Source: Pseudomonas mendocina
Lineage (GTDB): Bacteria > Pseudomonadota > Gammaproteobacteria > Pseudomonadales > Pseudomonadaceae
NCBI RefSeq assembly: GCF_003008615.1
Contig: NZ_CP027657.1
Span: 1,860,001 to 1,924,000 of the forward strand
Length of the DNA: 64,000 nt
Direction of reading: 5' to 3'
A model generated the notes under the pieces. It saw nothing but the letters and a program-made list of their open reading frames with translations. It was not told the origin of the DNA and did no database searches. Made by a program: the position numbers and the translations under genes. Below are positions 9,963 through 19,487 of this stretch, piece by piece; position 1 is the first letter of the stretch; every line of letters starts with the position of its first letter.

Positions 9963-10781
9963 ATGGCCTGTCCGTTGCCACGCATCGCTGCATTGCTCGC
10001 CCTGCTGCTGCCATTGCTCTGGGCCCGCGCGCCGCTGGCCGAGACGCCCCGCATCGGTGCCGAGGACGATTGGTATCCCTACACCGCCTGGCGCAATGAG
10101 CGGGTCGAAGGCATGTCGGCGGATATCGTGCGCGCCGCCTTCGCCGCCAGCGATACGCCCATCGAGCTGGCGCCCTACCCCTATTCGCGCTGCATGGAGC
10201 TGGCCCGTTCAGGTAGCCTGGCGGCCTGCTTCAACACCACCCCCGACTCACGTATCAAAGCGCAGTTTCTGCTGCCACAGGAGATGTTGTTCAGCGACGA
10301 CATCATCCTCTGGGGCCGCGCCGGCGAGCTTCCGGTCAGCGACCTCGAAGACCTCGTCGGCAAGCGGGTGGCCGTCACCATCGGCTACACCTATGGCGAA
10401 CGCTTCGACAACTACCCGAACATCCAGCGTATCGCGGTACGTCGCGACCTCAACGGTTTTCTCATGCTGCAGCGGGGACGCGTGGACTATGTCGTCGCTT
10501 TTCGTGGCACCACCCAGGCACTCCTGGATGACAACCCGGAGCTGGTCGGGCAATTCACCTCATTGGCGACGGTGTACCGTCCCCAGTTGTACCTGACCTT
10601 TTCCCGCCACCATCCGCAGGCCAGAGAACTCCTGCAGCGCTTCGACACCGGCATGCGGCAGATCCGCCAGGATGGCACCTATCAGCGGATTCTCGCGCAC
10701 TGGCAGCTTTCCGACGGGCAAACCACGGCGCATGGCTCTACACTGAACGAACGCCATAATAAAAAAGCGGAGTTACCATGA
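9963..10781 (+). CDS. Periplasmic solute-binding protein (SBP_bac_3-like)
   Basis: 272 residues. A signal peptide (MACPLPRIAALLALLLPLLWARAPLAE) precedes an amino-acid-type binding fold: EDDWYPYTAWRNERVEGMSADIVRAAF, FNTTPDSRIKAQFLLPQEM and the C-terminal IRQDGTYQRILAHW typical of the family. No ABC permease or ATPase is adjacent, so it could be an orphan sensor-type protein rather than a transport component. ATG 9963 gives the best signal peptide; a TTG at 9918 in frame is less likely. Its stop overlaps the next gene start by 4 nt. Confidence 0.85.
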   Translation: MACPLPRIAALLALLLPLLWARAPLAETPRIGAEDDWYPYTAWRNERVEGMSADIVRAAFAASDTPIELAPYPYSRCMELARSGSLAACFNTTPDSRIKAQFLLPQEMLFSDDIILWGRAGELPVSDLEDLVGKRVAVTIGYTYGERFDNYPNIQRIAVRRDLNGFLMLQRGRVDYVVAFRGTTQALLDDNPELVGQFTSLATVYRPQLYLTFSRHHPQARELLQRFDTGMRQIRQDGTYQRILAHWQLSDGQTTAHGSTLNERHNKKAELP

Positions 10782-11032
10782 AGTCATTCAATACCGACCT
10801 GATCGACGAGCTGGAAATCCTCGCCCTGTACAACCTGGACAACCATCAGGAAGGGCTGAAGGTGCACAACAACGCTTCGTTCAAGGCTCAGGGCGCCATC
10901 ACCCGCCTTTACGAGAAGGGCTTGGTGAGCCAGGCCGATGGCGGCTATCTGACCAGCCTGGGCATCGATGCCGCCGAACATGCGCAAGCCCTGCTGACGA
11001 TTCTTTCCACCCGGCAAGCCACCCCCGCTTAA
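10778..11032 (+). CDS. TIGR02647-type small protein, possible DNA-binding
   Basis: 84 residues beginning MKSFNTDLIDELEILALYNLDNHQEGLKVH and containing a winged-helix-like stretch (AQGAITRLYEKGLVSQADGGYLTSLGIDAAEHA). This matches my memory of TIGR02647, a gammaproteobacterial family of unknown function sometimes called a DNA-binding protein. It starts inside the stop of the preceding binding-protein gene (ATGA overlap), so translation is probably coupled. Confidence 0.8.
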   Translation: MKSFNTDLIDELEILALYNLDNHQEGLKVHNNASFKAQGAITRLYEKGLVSQADGGYLTSLGIDAAEHAQALLTILSTRQATPA

Positions 11033-11039
11033 TCCATAG

Positions 11040-11078
11040 CGCCCGCCCGTCGCCCTTCAGGGAAAGGCGCGGCGGGCG
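11040..11078. repeat. Hairpin before cyaA
   Basis: Perfect 8-bp arms CGCCCGCC (11040-11047) and GGCGGGCG (11071-11078), with a further CCTTTC-like inner pairing. It follows the small gene ending at 11032. There is no T-run, so it is either a weak terminator or a REP-type element. Confidence 0.4.
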
Positions 11079-11151
11079 ATATAGCGTCACAGACACTGCA
11101 CTGGCGAGCACGCCGCTGATAGGCTTGCAGCATTACCAGTAGAGTTCGAGC

Positions 11152-14010
11152 ATGACGCGCAACCACGAAATCCGCCCGGACATCGACGACGGCATCGACC
11201 GCAAGGTGCTCGCACAACTGCGCGCGCGCTTTCTGAAAATCAACCAGGGCCGCCTGCAGCGGGCCATGGAAGCACTGTCCACACGCCAGCAACTGGTGCT
11301 CAAGCTGTTGCCGCTGCTGTTGCACGTCAACCATCCACTGCTACCAGGCTACGTTTCCGCCAGCACCCCGGCAGGCCTCAGCGGTTTCGAGCCGGACGAC
11401 GACAGCCTGGCCGAAGTCCAGCGCCTGACCCGCTCATTCGTTTACAAGCCCCGTCGTGGCCAGGGCGCCGCACCGCTGCATGGCCTGTTCCTGATGGGCA
11501 GCCTGGGCACCGTGGCGCAAGCCGAACAGAGCGACATGGATCTGTGGCTATGTCACGCGTCAAATCTGACCGTGCAGGAGTTGCAGGATCTGCGCAAGAA
11601 ATGCGACCTGCTGGAAAGCTGGGCCGCCACTCAGGGCGCCGAGGTGCATGTCTTTCTGGTCGATCCCCAGCGCTTCATCCAGGGCGCGCGCGAAGCGCAG
11701 CTGACCTCGGACGACTGCGGTACCACCCAGCACTATCTGCTGCTCGACGAGTTCTACCGCACCGCCATCTGGCTAGGCGGGCGCACGCCGATCTGGTGGC
11801 TGGTGCCGGTGTACGAGGAAAACCGTTACCACGATTACTGCCGCACCCTGCTGAGCAAACGCTTCGTACGTGAGGATGATGTGCTCGACCTCGGCCATCT
11901 GGCGCAGATTCCGCCGCAGGAGTTCGTCGGTGCCGGCATGTGGCAGCTGTACAAGGGCATCGAGTCGCCCTACAAATCCGCGCTCAAGCTGCTGCTCACC
12001 GAGGTCTACGCCAGCGAACATCCCAAGGTCGAATGCCTAGCGTTGCGTTTCAAGCAGAGCGTATTCGAAGGCCGTCTCGATCTCGACGAGCTCGATCCTT
12101 ATATCGTGGTCTACCGCCGTCTGGAGGAGTACCTCGGCAATCGTGGCGACCGTGAACGCCTGGAACTGGTGCGACGCTGTCTGTACCTGAAGGTGAACAA
12201 GAAGATCAGCCGGCCACCGGCGCGCGGCCGCAGCAAGAGCTGGCAACGCCTGCTGCTGGAACGCCTGACCGCTGAGTGGGGCTGGGAAACCCGACAACTT
12301 GCCGTGCTCGACAGCCGCAGCCAGTGGAAGGTACGCCAGGTCGCCGCCGAACGCCGCGTGCTGGTCAATGAGCTGACCTACAGCTACCGCTTCCTCACCC
12401 AGTTCGCCCGCAGTGCTCAGGTCGGCAGTTCATTGAACCACCGCGACCTCAACGTGTTGGGCCGGCGCCTGTACGCGGCCTTCGAACGCAAGGCAGGCAA
12501 GGTGGAATTCATCAACCCCGGCATCGCCCCGGATCTGGCCGAAGACACCCTCACCCTGGTGCAGCAGCCGAGCAGCGAAACGCCGAACGAATATCAGTGG
12601 GCGCTGTTCAGCGGCAACCTCAGCGCTCAGGAATGGCCGGACTTCGCTCCGATCAAACGCACCCGCGAACTGATCGAACTGCTTGCCTGGTGCCACCGTA
12701 ACGGCGTCATCGATGCCAGCACACGGCTGTCGCAACACCCTGGCAGCAGTGACCTGACCGATTTCGAACTGTCCAACCTGATCGGCAGCCTGCAACAGTG
12801 CTTCCCCCTGCCGCCCCCTCCCGTGGAAGAGGCCGCGTTGCTGCGCGCGAGCGTACCGAGCCGGGTGCTGTTATTGGTCAACGTGGGTGTCGACCCGCTC
12901 AAGCAGCACAGCCAGATGAACGTGCACATGACCACCGGGCGCACCGATGCGCTCGGCTATTCGGGGGTACGGGAGAACCTGGTGCTGACCCTCGACCAGG
13001 TCAGCCTCAATAGCTGGAACGAGCTACAGGTCGCTCGCTATGACGGAGAGGACGCGCTGCTCGACTGCCTCAGCGACCTGCTCAACAGCCTGCCGTTGGA
13101 CGGCCCCGTGCCCGAGGTGCAAGTGCGCTGCTACTGCCGCAACCGCGCGGTAGCCATCGCCACCCGAGTCGAAGAGCTACTGCGCGACCTACTCGACAAT
13201 TACGCCAGCGGTCAGCCATCACGTTATCTGGTCCAGGTGCGCCAGCATTACCACGTTCTGCAGTTGGTGCCCGGCCAAGTCCGCCACACCGCATTGGGCG
13301 ATCTGCCGGCGCTGCTCGATCACCTCGGCGCCGAGCAGGAGCTGTACAGCCCGTTGAATCTGGATCGCTACGCCCTCGAAGGCAATGACCTGGCATTGAT
13401 ACTGCCAATGGGCAAGCCGCAATCGATCCAGGTGTTCTATCGTCTGAACGAACAGAACAGCGAAGCCGAGCTGACCGTGCTCGACGAGCACAACGCGCTC
13501 TGGCGCAGGCGCCTGCCCTACCGCGACGAGCAGAGCCTGCTCACGCCGTTGCAGCGTTTTCTGCAATCTTTGCTATACCGGCGCAACGCCCAGTTGCCGC
13601 TGGACAACCCCGTCGGCGACGTCCCTCTGGACGTGCTCTACCACCAACTACTGCCCGATGCGCCACTGCGCGCGCAGAGCGTGGAGCGCCGTCCAGCACC
13701 TCAGGCGCCGCTCAGCCATCCCTTCTACGATGTGCAGGCGATCGTCGAGCCGGGTGACGGGCGTCAGCGTCACGTCACCCTGTATTGCAACCACCGCGAA
13801 TTTTCCGAGCTGGAATACGGCCGCGATCTGTATCGCGCCGTGGCGCAGCACATTCTTGCCCAGCGCTCCGGTGGTGAACGCTACCCCTTCTACATCACCG
13901 ACCTGGATCTTTCCGCCGTGCTCGCCGGGCAGCAGGCGCAGACCGTGCATTACCTGCGTTACAAGAGCGAACTGGAAGATGCCTTGAACGCGGCCCTGCA
14001 GCAGATTTAG
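11152..14010 (+). CDS. cyaA: Class I adenylate cyclase
   Basis: Makes cAMP from ATP; with Vfr/Crp it sets global regulation. 952 residues, close to other Pseudomonas CyaA. The nucleotidyltransferase-like catalytic N-terminus carries FLMGSLGTVAQAEQSDMDLWLCH (G116-S117 and metal-binding D128/D130). Further class I landmarks are WWLVPVYEENRYHDYC (about 217-232) and PYKSALKLLLTEVYA. The C-terminal half is the regulatory region. It is read alone on the plus strand and converges with a lipase gene. Confidence 0.96.
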   Translation: MTRNHEIRPDIDDGIDRKVLAQLRARFLKINQGRLQRAMEALSTRQQLVLKLLPLLLHVNHPLLPGYVSASTPAGLSGFEPDDDSLAEVQRLTRSFVYKPRRGQGAAPLHGLFLMGSLGTVAQAEQSDMDLWLCHASNLTVQELQDLRKKCDLLESWAATQGAEVHVFLVDPQRFIQGAREAQLTSDDCGTTQHYLLLDEFYRTAIWLGGRTPIWWLVPVYEENRYHDYCRTLLSKRFVREDDVLDLGHLAQIPPQEFVGAGMWQLYKGIESPYKSALKLLLTEVYASEHPKVECLALRFKQSVFEGRLDLDELDPYIVVYRRLEEYLGNRGDRERLELVRRCLYLKVNKKISRPPARGRSKSWQRLLLERLTAEWGWETRQLAVLDSRSQWKVRQVAAERRVLVNELTYSYRFLTQFARSAQVGSSLNHRDLNVLGRRLYAAFERKAGKVEFINPGIAPDLAEDTLTLVQQPSSETPNEYQWALFSGNLSAQEWPDFAPIKRTRELIELLAWCHRNGVIDASTRLSQHPGSSDLTDFELSNLIGSLQQCFPLPPPPVEEAALLRASVPSRVLLLVNVGVDPLKQHSQMNVHMTTGRTDALGYSGVRENLVLTLDQVSLNSWNELQVARYDGEDALLDCLSDLLNSLPLDGPVPEVQVRCYCRNRAVAIATRVEELLRDLLDNYASGQPSRYLVQVRQHYHVLQLVPGQVRHTALGDLPALLDHLGAEQELYSPLNLDRYALEGNDLALILPMGKPQSIQVFYRLNEQNSEAELTVLDEHNALWRRRLPYRDEQSLLTPLQRFLQSLLYRRNAQLPLDNPVGDVPLDVLYHQLLPDAPLRAQSVERRPAPQAPLSHPFYDVQAIVEPGDGRQRHVTLYCNHREFSELEYGRDLYRAVAQHILAQRSGGERYPFYITDLDLSAVLAGQQAQTVHYLRYKSELEDALNAALQQI

Positions 14011-14036
14011 CCCAGACGATAGATCCATAGCGGTGT

Positions 14037-14053
14037 GGCGGGTTGCACCCGCC
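14037..14053. repeat. Short palindrome between convergent cyaA and lipase genes
   Basis: GGCGGGT-TGC-ACCCGCC, read on the minus strand as part of a GTAGGGCGGGTGCAACCCGCC-like unit. Similar short units are common in Pseudomonas intergenic DNA (from memory). It could also act as a bidirectional terminator hairpin, though no T-run is present. Confidence 0.45.
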
Positions 14054-14069
14054 CTACCATCAGGTCGAC

Positions 14070-14870
14070 CTAGCTTTTCATTGGCGCATCGGGATTGTTC
14101 AGCGCATAGAGGTAGCAGTCGCCCATGCTGTGGTTGGCGGCAACGCCCCCATAGCTGGCGGTGAAGGTCACAGGCAGGCCCAGGTGCTGGTAGAACCAGC
14201 GATCACTGTCCGCTGGCGGCACCTCGGGCACCAGGTCGCTGTCGTTGACCAGGCGATAGGTCGGTACGGCCAGAGCGTTGTAGTAATTGGCAAAGGCCGG
14301 TGAGGCCACGCGCGGGCTGGCGAAGTTGTAATGCTGCAACAGCAGCAGAGGCCAGCGCTTAAGCAAATCCGGCACGGCCAGCGTGCTCAGGGTACTGCCC
14401 AGGCTGTGACCGCAGGCCCACAGGCGCGCTTGCGGTTGCAGGTCATCCAGTGCCAGCAGGGCCTGGTCGCGCAGGGATGTGTAGAGTTTGAGAAAGCCGT
14501 CGTGCACCAGGCCGACATTGGCTTGCCAGGGATAGTCGCGCTGATCCAGGTCGAGATCATCGAGCCAGTCCTGCACCGACTCGGTGCCACGAAACACCAG
14601 GTAGCAATCACCTTGCGGATCACGGGCGGCGAAGCCGAAAGGCTCGGACTCATTGAACACGTGCCACTCACTGAGCACGCTCCAGATCGGCGCAGAAAGC
14701 TGCCAGCCCTCCAGAGGCGGCTGTTTCCACTGGAACTGTTCGGGCTTGCGTGGGCGCTGCTGCGCCAGCCATTGCGCGTACTGATCGTAGGCGGCCATCA
14801 CCAGTTCAGCGCAGAGCAGGGCGCGCGAGAGCTGGTAGGTAGGCGGAAAATACAGGGGCAGACTGGACAT
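14070..14870 (-). CDS. Lipase family (class 3) alpha/beta hydrolase
   Basis: 266 residues. The nucleophile elbow is GHSLG with S156. The upstream strand and oxyanion region read LVFRGTESVQDWLDDLD (91-107), typical of fungal-type class 3 lipases. Probable triad partners are D212 in VNDSDLVPEVPP and H247 in NHSMGDCYL. There is no signal peptide, so an intracellular or non-classically exported hydrolase is likely. The substrate is unknown. Confidence 0.88.
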   Translation of the reverse strand: MSSLPLYFPPTYQLSRALLCAELVMAAYDQYAQWLAQQRPRKPEQFQWKQPPLEGWQLSAPIWSVLSEWHVFNESEPFGFAARDPQGDCYLVFRGTESVQDWLDDLDLDQRDYPWQANVGLVHDGFLKLYTSLRDQALLALDDLQPQARLWACGHSLGSTLSTLAVPDLLKRWPLLLLQHYNFASPRVASPAFANYYNALAVPTYRLVNDSDLVPEVPPADSDRWFYQHLGLPVTFTASYGGVAANHSMGDCYLYALNNPDAPMKS

Positions 14871-14927
14871 GGCGAGGCCTCCTTGCCATTGGCGGAAACC
14901 TCACTCTAGTCCAGCTTGAGCGGAGCG

Positions 14928-15335
14928 TCAGCGGTCGTATTCGCCTGCGGCTTCCGGCTGATATTCGACTTCCAGCAGAGTCAGCTTGAGCTGCTTGCCA
15001 CCGGGCGCCGGCCAGTCGATATGCTGCCCCACGGACAGACCGAGCAATGCGCAACCCACCGGCGCGAGAATGCTGACCTTGCCTTCGCCGCCAGCGTCCT
15101 GCGGGTAGACCAGGGTCAGGTGGTAATCCTTGCCGCTGCTCTCTTCACGGCAGTGCACGCGCGAATTCATGGTCACCACCCCTGCCGGCACCTCGTCGTG
15201 CCCCACCACCTCGGCACGATCCAGCTCGGCCTGCAATGCAACCGCGCCGGGCCCGAACTCGTCCAGACTGTCGAGCAAGCGCTCCAGACGCTGCAGGTCG
15301 AGGCGGGTAATGGTGATGGTAGGTGTGTTGTTCAT
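14928..15335 (-). CDS. rnk: Regulator of nucleoside diphosphate kinase
   Basis: 135 residues. The N-terminal helix-rich part (ITRLDLQRLERLLDSL) precedes a GreA/GreB C-terminal-like fold (MNSRVHCREESSGKDYHLTLVYPQDAGGEGKVSILAPVGCALLGLSVGQHIDW). Rnk binds RNA polymerase at the secondary channel and influences NDK levels and alginate in P. aeruginosa. It lies near cyaY, as in P. aeruginosa. Confidence 0.95.
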   Translation of the reverse strand: MNNTPTITITRLDLQRLERLLDSLDEFGPGAVALQAELDRAEVVGHDEVPAGVVTMNSRVHCREESSGKDYHLTLVYPQDAGGEGKVSILAPVGCALLGLSVGQHIDWPAPGGKQLKLTLLEVEYQPEAAGEYDR

Positions 15336-15363
15336 GATGCCGGGCGATCTCCTTGCCTAATCC

Positions 15364-15397
15364 ATAAAAAAGCAAAACCCCGCCCGAAGGCGGGGTT
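15364..15397 (-). terminator. Rho-independent terminator of cyaY-DUF1289
   Basis: Perfect 9-bp arms AACCCCGCC/GGCGGGGTT with a 4-nt loop. Read on the minus strand it is followed by TTTTGCTTTTTT. It lies between the DUF1289 gene and rnk. Confidence 0.9.
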
Positions 15398-15453
15398 CAG
15401 CAGAATGTTTTGTCGACCCTAACACAGCCGGACAAATAAACAAGACCACCTGG

Positions 15454-15651
15454 TCAGGGGGCTGGCTTGCGCTGGCGCAAACGCTCGATGGCCGCCTGGC
15501 AGATATCCCGGCGCCGGGCATTGTCGGCCGAACCCCAGTCGAGAATCTCCTGCAGGGTGCGGCCACAGCCGATGCACTGGTCGCGCTCGTCCAGGCAACA
15601 CTGGCGCCGGCATGGCGAGACCAGCGGCGCCTCGCCGGGCTCAGAGCTCAT
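15454..15651 (-). CDS. DUF1289 small cysteine protein
   Basis: 65 residues with four Cys near the N-terminus (SPCRRQCCLDERDQCIGCGRTLQEILDW), the DUF1289 pattern, which probably binds metal or an Fe-S cluster. The ATG at 15651 lies inside the end of cyaY (11-nt overlap), so the two are coupled. Pairing with frataxin-like CyaY is suggestive of Fe-S biology, but this is inference. Confidence 0.88.
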   Translation of the reverse strand: MSSEPGEAPLVSPCRRQCCLDERDQCIGCGRTLQEILDWGSADNARRRDICQAAIERLRQRKPAP

Positions 15652-15973
15652 CGAACTCCAGTTCGGTACCACACTGCTCGAGCGTGATACGCACCAGCAT
15701 CTCGCCCAACTGCTCATCGCTGGTGTCACAGATCCAGCGCCCTTCGGACTCGTCGTAGTCGAAGTGGAAGCCACCGGAGCGGGCCGCCAGCCACAGCTGA
15801 CGAATCGGCTCCTGGCGACTGAAGATCAACTGGCTGCCGTTGTCGAAACGCACCGTGAGCACACCGGCGCTGTTTTCCAGATCAACGTCCAGACCGCTGT
15901 CGTCGAAGATGTCTTCCACCGCCTGTTGGGTGGCATCGACCAGATCGTGGAAGCGGGCTTCGCTCAGGCTCAT
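15641..15973 (-). CDS. cyaY: Iron donor protein CyaY (frataxin homologue)
   Basis: 110 residues, the usual length. The acidic first helix (MSLSEARFHDLVDATQQAVEDIFDDSGLDVDLE) is the iron-binding ridge. VLTVRFDNGSQLIFSRQEPIRQLWLAARSGGFHFDY is the frataxin beta sheet with the conserved Q-P-x-x-Q-x-W-x-A core. It modulates IscS-dependent Fe-S assembly. The start at 15973 gives the canonical N-terminus. Confidence 0.96.
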   Translation of the reverse strand: MSLSEARFHDLVDATQQAVEDIFDDSGLDVDLENSAGVLTVRFDNGSQLIFSRQEPIRQLWLAARSGGFHFDYDESEGRWICDTSDEQLGEMLVRITLEQCGTELEFDEL

Positions 15974-16040
15974 CGGGTTTTCCTCACAAGGTGCAGCGAC
16001 TGCAAAAATAGGCGAAAACGCCAGGCCGGTGTAGCCAGGC

Positions 16041-17078
16041 CTAGCTGCAAAGGTGGCGACGGTACTCGCCCGGGCTCGTTCCCGTCCAGCGACGAAATGC
16101 GCGGGCCAGCGAGCCAGGCTCGCTGAAACCGACCAGAAAGGCGATTTCCGCCAGCTCCAGCGCCGGATCACGCAGATAGTGCAACGCCAGCTGCTGGCGG
16201 GTTTCATCCACCAATTGACTGAACGAGAGGCCAGCCTCGCGTAAACGCCGCTGCAAGGTACGCGGGCTGAGGGCCAACGCGCTGGCAATGGCTTCCAGAT
16301 CAGGCCCCTGCTCGGGCAACTGCCGGGCCAGTTGCATACGCGCCTGGTCGAGCACGTGATGTCCCTGCTTGAGCTCACCGAGCAGGCGATCGGCGTAGGC
16401 ATCGAGCGTACCCTGCACCTGCGCATCGGCCTGGCCGAGCGGCACACCGAGCAGCCGTTTGGGGAAGATCAACGCATTGTCAGCCTGACCGAACAACACA
16501 GGGCAACGAAAGATGCGCTGATGCTCGGAGGTGTCAGCCGGCGCCGGATGCTGAAAACGCACCTCGGTCGGCGCAATGTCCAGGCCACTGATCCAGCGCC
16601 CGAAGCTGACCCAACCGGCCAGGGTTTCCTCACTCACCTGACGCTGCTGTTGCGGCAAAAGCGGTTGCCAGCTGTGGGCCACCAGCGGCTCGCAGCCGGG
16701 CCGCGACGGCTCGTCGTCGAGACCGACCACGCCCAGATTGCCGACCAACGCAGCGTAGCGCGCCTGCCGGTGCAGGGCATCGGCCAGCGTGGCGCAACTC
16801 ATGATCAGATAACCAAGCACGCCGTAGTAGCCGGGCCGCACGGCTTCACCCAGGTGCAGGCCCAGGCAGTCGTCACCGCTCAGCCGCACGCCTTCGCCGA
16901 GCAATGCCAGATAAGCGCTGGCAGCCACGCGCTGATCGCGCTGCGCCAGTACCTCGGGCGTCAGCTGGGCATGGGCAAGCAGCACCTCGGGGGCCACCCT
17001 CTGGCGCTGCAAATGATCGATCAGACCTTGCAGGTAGGCCACCGAAACCGAACCGGCGAGAATCGCGGGATTGTCCAT
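16041..17078 (-). CDS. AraC family transcriptional regulator (ArgR/OruR-like layout)
   Basis: 345 residues. The N-terminal Arabinose_bd-type domain (about 20-205) is followed by a C-terminal double HTH (about 245-343) with LSPRTLQRRLREAGLSFSQLVDETRQQLALHYL and IAFLVGFSEPGSLARAFRRWTGTSPGEYRR. The overall layout matches the OruR/VirF-type AraC group. Its target is unknown; it faces away from lptM-lysA, so it may act at a distance. Confidence 0.93.
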   Translation of the reverse strand: MDNPAILAGSVSVAYLQGLIDHLQRQRVAPEVLLAHAQLTPEVLAQRDQRVAASAYLALLGEGVRLSGDDCLGLHLGEAVRPGYYGVLGYLIMSCATLADALHRQARYAALVGNLGVVGLDDEPSRPGCEPLVAHSWQPLLPQQQRQVSEETLAGWVSFGRWISGLDIAPTEVRFQHPAPADTSEHQRIFRCPVLFGQADNALIFPKRLLGVPLGQADAQVQGTLDAYADRLLGELKQGHHVLDQARMQLARQLPEQGPDLEAIASALALSPRTLQRRLREAGLSFSQLVDETRQQLALHYLRDPALELAEIAFLVGFSEPGSLARAFRRWTGTSPGEYRRHLCS

Positions 17079-17259
17079 CGAGGCTCCTCGTTACTCGCAG
17101 CATGCTAACCCAAGCCAGAACAAATGCCGCCGAGGCGAACGCCAGGCACGGACGCAAATTGAGCCAGCGCCCCGCCAGGCGGGCGGCGGGCGCATAGGCA
17201 AGGTGACGGGGGGTCGGTATACTCCGGCGCAATTCACGCTTATTTTCAAGGACTGCCCC

Positions 17260-17385
17260 ATGAAGCGACTGACCCTCGCGCTCCTCGCCGCCGTTTGCCT
17301 GCTGGCCGGCTGCGGTCAGAAAGGCCCGCTGTACCTGCCGGGCGATGACAACGCCGGCAACAGCCGAGACCGTTTCGAACTCTGA
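17260..17385 (+). CDS. lptM: LptM-like (YifL) small lipoprotein
   Basis: 41 residues. A lipoprotein signal peptide ends in the lipobox LLAG-C18, followed by GQKGPLYLP, the diagnostic CGxKGPLYxP motif of LptM/YifL. In E. coli LptM assists disulfide maturation of the LPS translocon LptD. It precedes lysA by 13 nt, a placement conserved in many gammaproteobacteria (lppL in P. aeruginosa). It is very short but the motif is decisive. Confidence 0.92.
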   Translation: MKRLTLALLAAVCLLAGCGQKGPLYLPGDDNAGNSRDRFEL

Positions 17386-17398
17386 CAGGAGCTGCCCC

Positions 17399-18646
17399 AT
17401 GGAAGCCTTCAACTACCGCGACGGTGAACTGTTCGCGGAAGGCGTTGCCTTGTCCGCGCTGGCCCAGCGCTTCGGCACGCCCACCTATGTCTATTCCCGC
17501 GCCCACATCGAAGGGCAGTATCGCGCCTATGCCGATGCGCTGGCCGGCATGCCGCACCTGGTCTGCTTCGCGGTCAAGGCCAACTCCAACATCGGTGTGC
17601 TGAATGTCCTGGCGCGCCTCGGTGCCGGCTTCGACATCGTCTCCAGCGGTGAGCTGGAGCGTGTGCTGGCCGCTGGTGGCGAACCGAACCACATCGTCTT
17701 CTCCGGCGTCGGCAAGAGCCGTGACGACATGCGCCGTGCGCTGGAAGTCGGCGTGCACTGCTTCAACGTCGAGTCCAGCGTCGAGCTGGAGCGTCTGCAG
17801 AAGGTGGCAGCCGAACTGGGCGTCAAGGCGCCGGTCTCGCTGCGGGTCAACCCCGACGTGGACGCCGGCACCCACCCGTACATTTCCACCGGTCTCAAGG
17901 AAAACAAGTTCGGCATCGACATCGAGCAGGCCGAGGCGGTCTACGCCCGCGCCGCCGAGCTGCCGAACCTGGAAGTGATCGGCGTTGATTGCCATATCGG
18001 CTCGCAACTGACCACCCTCGAGCCCTTCCTCGATGCGCTGGATCGCCTGCTGCTGCTGGTCGACAAGCTGGCTGCGCGCGGTATCACCATCAAGCACCTG
18101 GATCTCGGCGGCGGCCTCGGCGTGCAATATCGCGACGAACAACCGCCGCTGGCCGGCGACTACATCGCCGCCGTGCGCAAGCGCCTGGAAGGCCGCGACC
18201 TGGCCCTGGTGTTCGAGCCGGGTCGCTTCATCGTCGCCAACGCCGGCGTGCTGCTGACCCAGGTCGAATACCTCAAGCACACCGAGCACAAGGACTTCGC
18301 CATCATCGACGCGGCAATGAACGACCTCATCCGCCCGGCGCTGTACCAGGCCTGGATGGACGTCTCGCCGGTGCAGCCGCGTGACGGCGAGGCACGCAAC
18401 TACGACCTGGTCGGGCCGATCTGCGAGACCGGCGACTTCCTGGCCAAGGATCGTCAACTGGTGCTGGCCGAAGGCGACCTGCTGGCCGTGCGTTCGGCTG
18501 GCGCCTATGGCTTCGTCATGAGTTCCAACTACAACACCCGCGGCAGAGCCGCCGAGGTGCTGGTAGATGGCGAGCAGGCGTATGAAGTGCGGCGCCGCGA
18601 GACCGTCCAAGAGCTCTACGCCGGCGAAAGCCTGCTGCCGGCCTGA
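17399..18646 (+). CDS. lysA: Diaminopimelate decarboxylase
   Basis: PLP enzyme making L-lysine from meso-diaminopimelate. 415 residues. K60 in CFAVKANSN forms the PLP Schiff base. Other landmarks are [12 protein letters not shown], the glycine-rich [10 protein letters not shown] phosphate loop and [11 protein letters not shown] with the partner-subunit catalytic Cys. ATG 17399 is preceded by AGGAG. Confidence 0.98.
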   Translation: MEAFNYRDGELFAEGVALSALAQRFGTPTYVYSRAHIEGQYRAYADALAGMPHLVCFAVKANSNIGVLNVLARLGAGFDIVSSGELERVLAAGGEPNHIVFSGVGKSRDDMRRALEVGVHCFNVESSVELERLQKVAAELGVKAPVSLRVNPDVDAGTHPYISTGLKENKFGIDIEQAEAVYARAAELPNLEVIGVDCHIGSQLTTLEPFLDALDRLLLLVDKLAARGITIKHLDLGGGLGVQYRDEQPPLAGDYIAAVRKRLEGRDLALVFEPGRFIVANAGVLLTQVEYLKHTEHKDFAIIDAAMNDLIRPALYQAWMDVSPVQPRDGEARNYDLVGPICETGDFLAKDRQLVLAEGDLLAVRSAGAYGFVMSSNYNTRGRAAEVLVDGEQAYEVRRRETVQELYAGESLLPA

Positions 18647-18656
18647 GGGCGACGTC

Positions 18657-19487
18657 ATGCTATTGCGCTTTACCAAGATGCACGGCCTGGGCAATGACTT
18701 CATGGTTCTCGACCTGATCAGTCAGCATGCCCACGTGCAGCCGAAACATGCCAAACAGTGGGGCGATCGCCACACCGGCGTGGGCTTCGACCAGTTGCTG
18801 ATCGTCGAGCCGCCGAATCACCCGGACGTCGACTTCCGCTACCGCATTTTCAATTCCGACGGTTCGGAAGTGGAGCAATGCGGCAACGGTGCGCGCTGCT
18901 TCGCTCGCTTCGTGCTGGACAAGCGCCTGACCACCAAGAAGGTCATTCGCGTCGAAACCAAGAGCGGCATCATCGAATTGCGCGTGCAGAACGACGGCCA
19001 GGTCTGCGTCGACATGGGCCCGCCACGCCTGGATCCAGCGCAGGTGCCCTTCCAGGCCGAGCAGGCTGCACTGAGCTATCGCGTTGAAGTCGACGGGCAG
19101 ACCGTCGATCTGGCGGCCCTGTCGATGGGTAACCCGCATGCCGTGCTGCGCGTCGACAACGTCGACAGCGCGCCGGTACACGAGCTGGGGCCGAAGCTGG
19201 AACACCATCCGCGCTTCCCGCAACGAGTCAACGTCGGCTTCCTGCAAGTGCAGGATCGTAAACATGCCCGCCTGCGTGTGTGGGAGCGTGGCGCGGGCGA
19301 AACCCAGGCCTGTGGCACCGGCGCCTGTGCGGCTGCCGTCGCGGCGATTCGCCAGGGCTGGATGGACTCGCCGGTGCAACTGGAGCTGCCGGGCGGCAAA
19401 CTGTCCATCGAGTGGGCAGGCGAAGGTCAGCCCGTTATGATGACCGGGCCCGCTGCACGCGTATACGAAGGACAGGTTCGCCTATGA
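18657..19487 (+). CDS. dapF: Diaminopimelate epimerase
   Basis: Interconverts LL- and meso-diaminopimelate. 276 residues. The catalytic pair is C75 (EQCGNGARC) and C219 ([12 protein letters not shown]). The start [19 protein letters not shown] is canonical. It begins 10 nt after lysA and its stop overlaps the next start by 4 nt. Confidence 0.98.
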   Translation: MLLRFTKMHGLGNDFMVLDLISQHAHVQPKHAKQWGDRHTGVGFDQLLIVEPPNHPDVDFRYRIFNSDGSEVEQCGNGARCFARFVLDKRLTTKKVIRVETKSGIIELRVQNDGQVCVDMGPPRLDPAQVPFQAEQAALSYRVEVDGQTVDLAALSMGNPHAVLRVDNVDSAPVHELGPKLEHHPRFPQRVNVGFLQVQDRKHARLRVWERGAGETQACGTGACAAAVAAIRQGWMDSPVQLELPGGKLSIEWAGEGQPVMMTGPAARVYEGQVRL

